Shown here one piece after another: positions 35,276-46,246 of a stretch of 64,000 nt of DNA. This stretch comes from Rana temporaria. Its lineage: Eukaryota; Chordata; Amphibia; Anura; Ranidae. The stretch covers positions 124,214,028 to 124,278,027 of the forward strand of contig NC_053494.1 in the NCBI RefSeq assembly GCF_905171775.1, read 5' to 3'. Within the stretch, counting starts at the first letter, position 1. Every line of letters begins with the position of its first letter. Below the pieces are notes generated by a model. The model made no database searches, was not told the origin of the DNA, and saw nothing but the letters and a program-made list of their open reading frames with translations. Made by a program: the position numbers and the translations under genes.

Positions 35276-36235
35276 CTTAAAAATATACAAAGTAATACAT
35301 AATTACTTTTATTTAAATGTGCTGTAAATTGTCCTAAAAAAATATAGGGTAAAAAAGGTGTTTATTATTTTCTATTACCGTTCTGGGAATTGGAAAAAAA
35401 ATGTGCCTGTTTTTATTGCTGTCTTTATTTATTTTAGGGAAATTTCTCTTCTTTCAAGACAGGAAGTAATACTAAATATGTCCAACTGGGATACAGACAA
35501 AAAAAGTAGATTGCCAGTACATTTAAACAAAAAAAATATATATGAAAAAGGTAAAACTTGTATTTTATTCCTCAAAAAATTACAATTTGCTTAAGATGCA
35601 CAGTACTTCAGCAAACTAAATACCATTAAACTCAGATTTAGATATTAGTTGATCTAAAAAAAAAAAAAAAAAAACAGTTTCACGTGTTTTTATCATGTCA
35701 CAAAACAAACTCCTGTACAATTAGAACTAAAAAACACAGTCAGGTATAAAGATATAGCTTGCTTGAATTGTACAGGATTACATGTTTTACTTTTCTGCAT
35801 TCATGTATATGAACAATAGCTGACAAAATGGTAAAGACAGTAAGCAACTTAATATCGACTTTTGCGATGAACCATTTTAACAACAATATCATTATATGTG
35901 TGTAAGCTTGACTAACGTCCTTTCTACTACATTACATAAATTCACCTGTCACCGACCTTAAAGTTTAAATGTCATTGCAGTCTCCTACCTTAATTTCTTT
36001 GGCTTCCTGTCTCCTCTGTCGTTAATTATGCCAAAAAAGTTAAATTGCAAAATTATTGCATTTCCTTGTAATTGTAAGACGTATTTAAACTGCTGTGCCC
36101 CTAAGTATTACATATGCCTTTGTGGCAAAAGCCTGTTTGTAGTGTACCTGAAAGTGCCTGAAAGTGTAGACTGTGAAAACATGACTAATCAAACGTGCAT
36201 TAATTAGTAATACATAGCCTCAATAATTAAAGTAC
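35276..36235. other. Intron or 5' UTR region of host gene, AT-rich
   Basis: Lies between exon 1 and the putative promoter exon. Contains an A-run at 35657-35674. No other repeat or exon recognised. Confidence 0.35.
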
Positions 36236-36310
36236 CTTCCTTGATCCTCATTCAAAAGGAAATTTTAGCTCTGCTCCATAGACACTGTATTTTTCCCAGG
36301 GTTAGGTAAT
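36236..36310 (-). other. Possible 5' UTR exon of host gene
   Basis: On the minus strand a possible donor GGAAG|GTACTT ends at 36236, just downstream of the X-box pair. Only the donor is visible and the upstream limit is a guess from X-box spacing. A short uORF (ATG GAG CAG AGC TAA) would lie in it. Confidence 0.3.
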
Positions 36311-36324
36311 ACAAAGCAATTGCT

Positions 36325-36357
36325 GTTGCTGTAGAAACCATATGTTTCCATAGGAAC
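36325..36357 (-). promoter_or_regulatory. Pair of X-box-like RFX sites
   Basis: GTTGCTGTAGAAAC (36325-36338) and GTTTCCATAGGAAC (36344-36357) both fit the imperfect palindrome recognised by RFX factors (GTNRCC, 0-3 spacer, RGYAAC) with one or two departures each. They are 5 bp apart. RFX sites near the start of a coiled-coil gene are typical of ciliary genes. The function is inferred from motif and position only. Confidence 0.45.
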
Positions 36358-37013
36358 TGAGGAAGCAAATGAAGACCTTCATATTTAAGCCTGGAAGTAC
36401 AAAACCCCAATTAAAATAATTAGATATTTCCCGTAAAAGTAATACAAGAAACGTGATGATGTCAGGGTTACAATATGAACCGGATCAGATGTTAAGTGAC
36501 ACGATTAACCATAAAACACTTATTTATCATAGAAGCCAAGCTCTCATTGCTAAATGTATTGAACTAGCTTTTTAACATTGAAGGAAACACTGCAATATGT
36601 ATTTTAACACGTTAATAGCTGATAATGTGTTCTTGTGCTGTATTTTTCATGGAACATTATACCTCTGAATGTATTTATTTACAGGTATGTGTCTAATCTA
36701 ATTGCTTTTTTTATGTCAAGATTTGCAAATCAATTTAAAAACAAATCTATTTTCTATATTCAGTACATTAATTGTACTGTTAAGCTAGGTTTATCAGATT
36801 TATAATTTGTATCACATTAACCACTGCAATTTAAGGTAGGCACACAAATAATTTTTTTTTTAATTTTCTCTAGGTATAAATGCCCACAGCATTTTTGCTC
36901 ATCATCTTTAACAGCCATATACAATGTGAGCTGAACAGTGGCAGCTGGTGCTCCTTTTTTTTGGGGGGGGGGGGGGGGGGGGTTGGTCAAACCTGCACCA
37001 ACAACCCCAACCT
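36358..37013. other. Upstream region, nothing recognised; G-run 36963-36982
   Basis: AT-rich sequence upstream of the X-boxes. A run of 20 G at 36963-36982 lies just before the old L1 tail; on the minus strand it is poly(C). Confidence 0.4.
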
Positions 37014-38537
37014 TTTTTGTTCAATAGTTTTTTATTAATATTTTCATTTTATAACAGAATTAAACAGACAAGTAAACAGACAGGTATATAGACAAATATT
37101 ATCTGTTGAGTAATGCTATAACATACTAGAACAGGGGTGGCAAACACAAGGCCCGAATCCGGCCCGCCAGGCCTTGTCATGTGGCCCGCGCAGCGGCCCC
37201 CATCAGCAGGGGGATCTCTCTCCTGGCAGTAATCAGCGAGGGGCCCAGCCGAGGACAGATAGGCCTGAAAGCCCGGAAGTCGGGAAAATAGTTCAACCAC
37301 GGCCGCCTCCTCCTTGACATCTCCCCCCTGACCCCGCCCCCCCCAAGAGGCAAGAAGCGGCGGGCGCAGCATCTCCTGTGCCTCCAGAGCGGGGATTGCT
37401 TTAACTTCCTCTTCAGTGAAATGAGGCCCGGGGAACAGGCTGACTGGGGACCCAGAGGACGGGCACGCTGCCAGGGAGCTGCTGGAAGGATCAAAGGAAA
37501 CACACAGGCATGAAAGGTAGGGCTAGCAGTCTCTCTCGTCATCTCTCAGCCTCCCCCTCCTCCCCCTTTCCCACAGCTCCACTGTCTCAGTGAATCCAAA
37601 TCACCAGTGCTGCAAAAAAAAAAAACACAATTGTACAAATATATAAATAAATAAACAAGTTTTATATAATTATTAATAAAATGTTCATTCATAGCCATGT
37701 TTTTGGATGGTTTTTATTGATTGTTATATGGAATTAGTTTGTTTACTTATATATTTGCACAATTGTGTGTTCTTGCAGCACTGGTGATTTGGATTCACTA
37801 CCCAGTAGGGCCATCTTAGAATTATTGGGCCAAATCCACAGCCAGCGGCGCAAAATAAGTTTTTTCAAACTTATGTCATTTAAGTTACGGCGCCCTAAGT
37901 TGGTGTCGTAATTGCCGTATCCACAGCGCATTTGCGCACAAAATTGCGCCTGCCGTAACCTAAATTCGGAGGCGTAAGGCGGGGTTATGGCAAGTGGGAA
38001 GGAAGTGGGCGTGCTTCATTGTAATGAGCCGTGACCCCATGCAAATGAAGGTCCGGCCGTACTGCGCATGCGCGCAGGAATCTGCTACTCACTGCGCATG
38101 TGCAGAACTTTGCTTGGCGCAATCAGTGAGATAGGTAAAAGGCCAAGTGTACTTAGTTTGAGGATCGCCCTGTGCTTAACTAGCTCCAGTCAAACACACT
38201 TCATTTGCAAAAGTATTTCCCTGTGTTCCCTTCCATGAGCAATTTGCTTCTGCTCTTAGTTTGTCAGTGTTTTTTGGTAAGTTGTGTGTGATAGAGAAGT
38301 GTTGGAGGAGTAGTAGATAGTAGTTGTTTGTTTTTGATAAGTGTAATTTTTGTAGGATTTTTTTGGCAAATTTTTTTATTTGTTTTTTTTCTGCTTGGAT
38401 TTTGTGTTTGGTTTTTGTGTGTTTGTATTTGACTTTGTAGTAGCTGTCTGCTTCTGTGTGTATTTTTGTGTATTTGTTTGGTGTGTATTTTTGTGTGTTT
38501 GTCCTGTGAGTTTCCTTGTTGCTGTGTGGTGTTTGTG

Positions 38538-39890
38538 ATGGCTCCCAAACGCAGGAAGCTGAATTTTTCCCATGTTGAAAAGCAAATCCTTGCCAGGTAT
38601 ATCATCCAATATGGAAGATATTTACATGGGCCTGATAGCCGGAACACCTCCCCGGCCCAAAGGAAGAGGATATATGCAAAAATAACAGATCACATAAATG
38701 CGACGGGGGGAGGGGAGACGAGGACCCCCGCTGGCATTAAGAAAAAGATCAATGATCTGAGGAGCGTGGTCCGCAATAAGGTGGCCAAGCTGACTGCGCA
38801 TAGGAGGGGCACTGGAGGAGGGGGACCATGCCCCATCCGGCTGACTGAGGAGGAATGGGCAGTGGCCCGGTGTTTCGAGCCAGAGCAGGTGGTGGGCCTG
38901 CCTGGTTATCAGTCTGATGTTCCTGTGAGGCCAGGTAAGCTTTTTGTTTTTCTATTTGGTGATTAGCATGTGTGGGTGGGGGAAGGGAACATGTGCCAAG
39001 TGTGTGGATCCTCAAACCTGTGATTGTTTGGTGTCTTCCACAGATGACCAGGAGATTGCTGGGCCATCAGGCCAGGCTGCTGCACCACCCCAAAGACAGG
39101 AGGCTGCTGAGGAGTCCCCAGGGGAGGGGAGTGGCCAAACCTCCCCTCATGAGGAGGCTGAGGGGGAGGAGGATGAGGGGGAGGAGGATGAGGGGGAGGA
39201 GGAAGAAGATCTCCAGATTGGCCGGGAAATCATTATTGCCACAGATCTAATGACATTTGACGATACCCTTGAGGCTAGCCTTGAGGCTCCCCTTGAGGCT
39301 CCCCCAGAGGCTCCCCTTGAGGCTCCCCCAGAGGCTACCCCAGAGGCTACCCCAGAGGCTGGCACCAGTCAGGCCACCATCAGGGGTAGCCCCTCCCACT
39401 CCTCCCACAACATGCCGCAACCCACAAGGGTCACTCTATCCCCTCCTACCTGGCCACAAGCCTCAGGGGCAGGCAGGATGGCGACCCAGGAGACCAGGGG
39501 GGGTCTGAGCATCTGCCGGCCAGTCTGCTGAGGGACAATGTCCAGCAGACCCGCAGTCTGGGTGACATCAAAAAAACTATGGCCAAGATGGAGCACAGCC
39601 TGGATGTAATGAGGGAGTCACTCAGTGATGTGGCCACCAATTCATTGGGTGTCATCACCTGTTTGTGGTCCCTGCATACCGCCACAACAGGCGTGGGACA
39701 GGAGGTGACTGCCCTCACCCGGGCTGTGCAGGACAACACCCGGGCTGTGCAGGACAACACACGGGCTGGCCAGGCCAATACGGCTGCCATCACTGACTGC
39801 CTGAACAGGATAGCAGTGGCCTTGGAGGGCAGGCCAGCCGTAGGTCAGACACCAGGGGAGGCTCCTCCCTCCCCTGCTCCCCCCCCATGA
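38538..39890 (+). pseudogene. Harbinger Myb/SANT-like DNA-binding protein, two exons, one frameshift
   Basis: Exon 1 starts at ATG 38538 (MAPKRRKLNFSHVEKQILAR), ending at CCAG|GTAAGC (38934). Exon 2 begins after CTTCCACAG at 39044, and the split codon gives Asp (RPDDQEIAG). Residues 8-80 form a trihelical Myb/SANT-like module related to the NAIF1 group. A very acidic stretch (EGEEDEGEEDEGEEEED) and Glu/Ala/Pro repeats follow. Around 39470-39530 the frame must shift by one to reach a helical C-terminus (RSLGDIKKTMAKMEHSLDVM, then repeated RAVQDNT), which ends at 39890. In Harbinger elements this protein escorts the transposase to the nucleus and DNA ends. The frameshift is inferred from composition, and an alternative short C-terminus is possible. 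Confidence 0.75.
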
Positions 39891-40604
39891 AGATACTCCC
39901 TCCCCTGCTTCCCCCCCCCATGAAGATACTCCCTCCCCTGCTCCCCCCCCCCGTGATGAACCTCCAGGTGCCTGTGGCCGTGCCCGTGGCCGTGCCCGTG
40001 CCCCTGCCCGTGGGCAGCCCAGACGGAGCACTCGCCGCCGGACTTAAATACCAGGGGTACTTTTTTTTGTTATTTTTTTGGTTTTATAATTTTGTTTATT
40101 ATACTGTACTTATGATTTGGTTTATGTGTGTGAATGATGTGTGAATGTGGGGGGGTGGCATTCCTGACAAAATAAGGGTGTCACCCTCAGTTTTGGTGGA
40201 GAAGGGATCCCCAGGACCAGGGAGAAGTCATCCTAGGTTCCTGAATGGTGTATGAATGCACAGTGACATAATTGGAGCCGTGGCGGGGCGTTACTGCTCC
40301 CAAGTACCAAAGGGGGGGGTACTTGGATCTAATCCAATTCGATGTGCATGTGATGTGTCTGTGCTAGGGACCACAGTGCTGTGCATTCATGCATTCTCAT
40401 TGTGACATAAATCATGTGCATTTCCAGAGACAAAAACATTCTCAATATGTCATTAATCATGTGCGTTTACTGTGCAAAGCAACATTCTCATTGTCACATA
40501 ATTCATGTGCGTTTGCAGTGAAAACAAATAATATCATTGTCACATAATTCATGTGCGTTTGCAGTGAAAACAAATAATATCATTGTGACATGATTTATGG
40601 CCAT

Positions 40605-41808
40605 TTACTGAGAAAATATGCCTTCTGCGAGGCGTCTCCTGGCTACTGTGCCCTCAGTAGACCGGGTAGAGTGGGCTAGGGGGGGATTGCCTGGGTGGGG
40701 GGTCAGGTCAGCACGTAAGTTAATCTCCAGTCCCCTTCTCATTGCAAAGTTGTGAAGAATGCAACAAGCCCCTATTATTTGGCACACAAAGTCTGGGGAA
40801 TACAACAGTGTACCCCCAGTCTTGTCCAGGCATCTGAAGCGGGACTTCAGCAGGCCAAATGTACGCTCCACTACTGCCCGGGTGCGAATATGAGCCTCAT
40901 TGTAGCGTTGCTCTCCTAGGGTTTGGGGGTTCCTGAATGGGGTCATCATGTGAGGTCCCAGGGCATATCCAGAGTCACCTGGAAGGGAAAAGACAGGAGG
41001 ATATTAGTCATGCATGTGCCCCATGTGATGTCTGCATCATGGGGGGGGACAGTCATACCTGACACACATGTCACTCACCAACCAGCCAGCTGTCTCCATA
41101 CACGTTCTGCTCCAATTCACGTGATATGTTGGTCTGCCTAAAGATGTAGCTGTCATGGCACGAACCCGGAAATTTGGCACAGACATGCCAGATGAGGCCA
41201 TGGGCATCAACGATTACCTGCACATTGATGGAATGCCAGTTTTTGCGATTCCTGAACAGGTGCTCTGTATCATGGGGGGGCTGTAGTGCCACATGGGTAC
41301 AGTCAATGGCCCCGATGGTCCGTGGGAATCGGGCAATCTGATAGAAGTCGGCCATGCTCTTCATTCGCTGGTCCTCCTGGGTGGGCTTTTCAAATTGACT
41401 GCCCATGCGTCTGAGTATTGCAGGGACAACCTGGTGCACACACCTGCTCATCGAGGACTGAACCATCCCAGCCAGACCTCCACATGTTCTTTGAAAAGAC
41501 CCAGTGGCCAGAAAATGCAGGGTGGCCATAACTTTAATATGAGCTGGCAGGGCATGGGATCGTTGGGTTGGGGTGTTCAGATCATCCTGCAGGATCCTGG
41601 TTAAGTCCAGGATGGCTTCCTGGTTAAATCTGAAGTTGCCAATGACCTCAGACGCAGTCATGCCAAAGAGATCTTGGCGTGGGCGGTATATCCTCTCCTG
41701 TGCCCTCCTCCTCTGTGCCCTCCTCCTTCTCTGCGCCTGTAAAGTTGCGAGTGCCGTTATAATCATTGATGGCCCGGGCATTTTGGCAGTCACAATGAAG
41801 TCAAGCAA
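40605..41808 (-). CDS. PIF/Harbinger DDE transposase (two exons, 367 aa)
   Basis: Exon 1 is 41808-41079 (minus) and exon 2 is 40978-40605. The donor G|GTGAGT and acceptor TTCCAG|GT join GTT-G and GT-GAC to give WLVGDSGYAL, the family's conserved block, which confirms the 100-bp intron. The joined frame has 367 codons and no stop. An Arg-rich N-terminus (residues 27-40) precedes a helical domain (FNQEAILDLTRIL). Acidic candidates for catalysis are Asp169 (GAIDCTHV), Asp219 (GSCHDS), Asp245 (GDSGY) and Glu281 (VVERTFGLLKSRF). Length and motif order match HARBI1-like transposases. It would cut at the TIRs with help from the Myb-like partner. This is the most intact transposase in the window. Confidence 0.88.
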
Positions 41809-42295
41809 AGAAGTGTTGGCAGCTCTTCCTAAATGGTGTTGCTTCAGCAGACCTTTACAGGGCTGGTGTAAAATTAGGGCTGCTTTTATAAAGTCTAATT
41901 TTGCTCAAGAAAACTAACAGGTGCGTACAGGGTGTTATCTACGGCGCACAGGGCGTAATCTACGGCGCACACACTTAATTTTGAGGATCGCCCTATCTCC
42001 CTCATTTGCATCTTTGCCTATCAAATAAAGCGGCGTGACTAGCGTAATTTTCATCAGAGGATGCGCCGGAGTAATTTTTTTAAGTAGGACGGAAAAACCG
42101 GAATTTTCGTTTTGAGGATCGGGCGCAAAGATACGCGCGGAGTAAAATTAGAAATCTCGAGTTAAGTCGGCGCATCTGCTTTGTGGATTTGTCCCATTGT
42201 ATTTTTTTAATTGTTTTATTGGAATTTTCTGTACTTTAGGGTTTATTTTTTTAACCTTTTTGATTTTTTTCTATATATATTTTGGTATATATATA

Positions 42296-42297
42296 TA

Positions 42298-42347
<50 letters not shown>
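42296..42347. repeat. (TA)n microsatellite
   Basis: An almost pure TA run, just outside the right end of the Harbinger element and within the hAT. It explains the Tyr/Ile-rich ORFs there. Confidence 0.9.
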
Positions 42348-42348
<1 letters not shown>

Positions 42349-43966
42349 TATATCATTTTCAAAAAGGTTAAATACAAAACCCTACTGGGTATTAATCCCA
42401 GCTGCACAGTGCTGCAACAAGTATTATAGTGTGAATATGACATATGTAGCTTCCATTAACATAAATATTATAAAATCCCACTCCCAATGCCTATGATGGC
42501 TAACCTGGGTAGAAAAGATGTAAACACCTATTTTCTGGCTGTCCGGTCATGTTATTCCTTGTGTGAGCCAGTGGTGTATGCAAGTGAGAGGAGGGAGCAC
42601 CAAAAACAGATGGGACATAGGAATCTATATTTGATGTCACCACTCCAGGCTTTTCCAGTCATTGACGAGCACGCTCTCCTCTCCCCTGCAGCCACCGCTG
42701 GCTCACACAGGGGATCATGTAACCAGACTGGAGCTAGCTGAAAATAGGTAGGTCTGCGAGTCGGGGGGGGGGGGGGGGAAATTACCCTGGGCGCTGACAA
42801 CCCACGCTACGCCACTGTTGTAAGCGCAGAAACAACCGGCTCTTTGAGGGTAACCAAACTGCTGATGCGGCCCCCAATGAATTTGAGTTTGCCACCCCTG
42901 TACTAGAACATATCGCAGGTCATCTGGATATAACTACATATGGCGCAATGTAACAGTATCACGATAGAAGAGTACTGTCATTATGTGATTTTTCTTTTAT
43001 GTTTCCGCTGTGATGTGGAAGTAGGAGGATTGACTACCTACCTGGACACCCCTGTGGTTGCAAAACTGTGTCCAGGGTGTTGACAACCCCACTTCTCTTG
43101 CAGATTTCACCTTAATCTTGCAACCGTAACAGAGAGGTTAGGAACCAAGGGCATTGACAATACCTGGAGAACTAATCCAGTTCAACCATGGTTGCCAGTT
43201 GCTACATTCCAAAGGATTGATTTTTGTTTTTGTTCCTTACTGCCAGTATTTGTTCATAAGTGAAATGTACATGGGTTCTATTGACCACATCACTGTGTGT
43301 GGGTGGGTCTGTTTTTTTCCACTTTCTGGTGATGTTGCGTCTTGCTGACAATAATATATGAGTTATGACGTGTCTAATCTGTGTGAGGAATTTTTCAATG
43401 TCAAGGGAAAATAGTGCCAGTGTAGGTCTCATGGGGATTGTTGTTAGGGTAATTTCAGAAAGTAATTGGAATATTGCTTTCCAATAATGTATCAGTTTGG
43501 GACATTTCCAAAATATATGGAGCATATCACCTTTGTCCACACATCCTCCAACATTTTTCTTCTAGTTTTGTGTCAAATTTGGACAATCTATCAGGGGTAA
43601 GGTACCAACGTTGTGCTAGTTTGATTGATTGGTCCCAGAGGGTTGAGCAGCAGGTGACTTTGTATGTGGAGTGGCAGACTTTAGCAGGCTTTAGCTCACT
43701 GATTCACAGTGTAATTACAACCTAGATCCGATTCCCACCAAAGTAGTTAGGTTGTTTTGGTAAAGATATTTTTATGTTGAAGAAGATTATAGAACAGTGA
43801 TATCCCTTTTTGATGAGGTTTAGGGGCTCTAAGAAATGTCCATGCCAATTGGGGAATTTTGCAGGTCCATGTTGGGAGCGTGGTGATACAGTGTTAGGTG
43901 AGGAGGTATAGGAAAAGGTCTGAGTTTGGTAAGTAAAATTATTTTTGTAAGGTGGGGAATGATTTA

Positions 43967-44520
43967 GGGCCAGATTCAGAAAGGACTTACGACGGCGTAT
44001 CTCCAGCAAATTAGCTAGATACGCTGATTCAGAAACGTACTTGCACCCGTCGAATTTAGCTATGCCGTTTACGTAAGGCTTACGTCCGGGGTAACATTAC
44101 CCCTGCTATATGAGGCGCAGCCAATGCAAAGTATGGACGTCGGAACAGTCGTCGAATTTTACGTCGTTTACGTAAGTCGTACGTGAATGGGGCTGGGCGT
44201 AGGTTACGTTTACGTCACAGGCATTGAGCCAGCGTATGTTAGGGTGTAAATTCGACGTGATACTGAGCATGTGCGCGCATGCGCCATTCGTTCGGTGCTT
44301 CATTAACATGGGGTCACGATTTATTTAAATACATCACGCCCACCTTCCACCTACTTTGAATTACGCGGGCTTATGCCGGCCTATTTACATTACGCCGGCG
44401 CAACGCTGTCGGCAAGAGCTTTGTGAATACTGATCTCCCCTCACTATCTTACGGCGGCGTAGCGCATATCAGATGCGCTACGCCACACTAAAGATACTCC
44501 AATGTATCTGAATCGCGGCC
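43967..44520. mobile_element. Harbinger-style MITE inside the old L1, TTA TSD
   Basis: Left end GGGCCAGATTCAGAAAGGAC; right end ATCTGAATCGCGGCC. TTA flanks both sides (43964-43966, 44521-44523). The interior has 'acgtcgtttacgtaag' and 'ttacggcggcgtagcgc' words like 15921-16618. Confidence 0.75.
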
Positions 44521-44957
44521 TTAATGTTTTCCTTACTGATCAGATCATGTATGTGCATTATTCCTTTCGATTTCCACACCACATAGGATGTTGATTGCAT
44601 TAAATTATGTAGTCCCAGGCCTTGATTGTTGCCAAGATAGTTGGGGGGATAAGCAGTGGAATTTTAGCTCCAATGGTGATAGAGAATAGCCATGTTGATA
44701 TATTGCCTTCTGGGAAGGTAGTGCGTTCTATTTTCTCCCATAATGTAGAGGGGAAAGACAGAAAACTTTTTTTTCTTTGTAAGTACTGAGGCTAAGGAAT
44801 AGTCCTGAAAATCTATGTAACCAGTTCCCCCTGCCTGGCGTTGTTTGATTAGTTTTGCATGGGCGCATCTGTTTTTTTTACCTTGCCATATTTATTTTGA
44901 TAGTATAGTTTGAAGTGATTTAAAATAGCTAGCTGGAATTGGTATTGGGAGGCTCCT

Positions 44958-46246
44958 GAATAGGGATGAGCCGAACACCCCCCGGTTCCGTTTGCATCAG
45001 AACCTTCAAACGGACCGAACGTTCGCGCAAACTTTAGAAACCCATTAAAGTCTAAGGGACTCGAACGTTCAAAATCAAAAGTGCTAATTTTAAAGGCTAA
45101 TATGCAAGTTATTGTCCTAAAAAGGGTTTGGGGACCCGGGTCCTGCCCCAGGGGACAAAAGTGAATGTGTAGCGCTTGAAATGACTGTCAATGATGAAAA
45201 TCAAATACAAAAAATCTTGAAAATGTAAAACACATAATAATAAAATACATGTGCATTAATCACATATAAGTCCCATATTGCAAGAACCAAATATTGTGCC
45301 GCTGGCACGTGAACTATTATGTCTATTGGTTGATACCAGAACACAGGAGTAGTAAAGTAAGTAACGGATAAATAAAATTTGCATGCATCCAAAAAAAGTC
45401 AATCAAGTGAATCAGTGAATGGATGAAAGGGTGACTTCTCCAATATGTGATAATCCCACCACCGAAAGTAATGCAGGCTTACCGGAGCGAGTTGACTTAA
45501 GATGACATATGCCACCGCAGGTCAAATAAGGCTTATATGACTGATGTCACAAATGATCCAAGGCAGAGTGGTACGTCAACTGATCATTATATCCTCTATA
45601 AGGTAGGTGGATGGAAGGAGACTCGGTGCTGTTCTAAGAATAGGATCCCAAGGCTCGTTTTCTCCCAATGTGTCAATGGTGTATGGAGATAGGAGAAAAA
45701 AGTGGCCACTGAGGGCCTGATTTACTAAGCTATGTGCGCTGCGCTGGTTCATGCATTAATTAGTACTCCGGGTGGAGGCTTAATCAGGCGCATGAACCAG
45801 CGTAGCAGCCGGCGCATTGAAACTAATATGTAAAGCCGCGCCGAACTCCCTATAGAAGTCTATGGGAGAAATCAAAAGTGTTCATTTTAAAGGCTAATCT
45901 GCAAGTTTAGTCCTAAAAAGTGTTTGGGGACCTCAGTCCTGCCCCAGGGAACATGTATCAATGCTTTTTTTATTTTTTAAAACGGCCGTTTTTTCGGGAG
46001 CAGTGAAATTAATAATTCTTAAAGTGAAACAATAAAAGTGAAATATTCCTTTAAATTTCGTACCTAGGGGGGGTGTAATGTCAGCATGTGAAATAGCGCA
46101 TTTTTCCCGCACTTAGAACTCCCCCTGCACAAAGTGACATTCTGAAGGAAAAAAGTCATTTAAAATTTCACACGCGGCTATAATGAATTGTCGGCTCTGA
46201 CAATTCTAAAGGGATTCATTCATAAAACAAACAAAAAAATGTGTAG
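44958..46246. repeat. Edge of large palindromic repeat family, interrupted
   Basis: Starts 'GGGATGAGCCGAACACCCCC', then 'aaagtgctaattttaaaggc'. A similar block returns at about 45880-45990, so this portion is present twice. In between are a Penelope-related fragment (45166-45431) and the edge of a Harbinger-like MITE ('GGGCCTGATTTACTAAGC', 45720). Leads into the giant palindrome. Confidence 0.5.
45166..45431 (-). mobile_element. Penelope-related terminal fragment
   Basis: Reverse-complement match, over 90% by eye, to 60403-60678, which borders a Penelope ORF fragment at 60722-61117. Shared words include 'attggttgataccagaacac' and 'gtgccgctgg'. Non-coding here. 45432-45714 is unrecognised. 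Confidence 0.65.

Larger units (their letters stand above)
37827..42195. mobile_element. Autonomous-type PIF/Harbinger transposon (4.37 kb)
   Basis: The left end GGGCCAAATCCACA is inverted at the right (TGTGGATTTGTCCC, one mismatch), with ATT directly outside each end (37824-37826, 42196-42198). Inside are the two genes expected of this superfamily: a Myb/SANT-like protein (plus) and a DDE transposase (minus), converging. The transposase is open, and the Myb gene has one apparent frameshift, so the element is nearly intact. Long untranslated flanks carry the shared motif TTTGAGGATCGCCCT. Confidence 0.88.
37132..42900. mobile_element. hAT-type non-autonomous element, TSD TACTAGAA
   Basis: CAGGGGTGGCAAAC (37132-37145) is perfectly inverted at 42887-42900. 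The 8-bp TACTAGAA flanks both ends (37124-37131, 42901-42908). After removing the inserted Harbinger (37827-42195) about 1.4 kb remains with no transposase. An internal foldback at 37593-37798 is visible ('gcacaattgtgtgtt' inverted). It interrupts the 3' UTR of the old L1. Confidence 0.88.
37014..44957 (-). mobile_element. Old 5'-truncated L1, split by nested insertions
   Basis: The L1 3' end and T-run (plus strand) lie at about 37014-37131. The element resumes at 42909 after the hAT and continues to 43966; a MITE follows, and L1 sequence resumes at 44524-44957. Coding pieces on the minus strand include 'GDMLHIFWKCPKLIHYWK' at 43202-43540 and a distal piece at 44524-44950 with a 'SKYIWQGKK'-like motif. 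These match the C-terminal half of L1 ORF2. Endonuclease and catalytic RT are absent. The family differs from the L1 at 26.3-32.2 kb. Confidence 0.75.
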
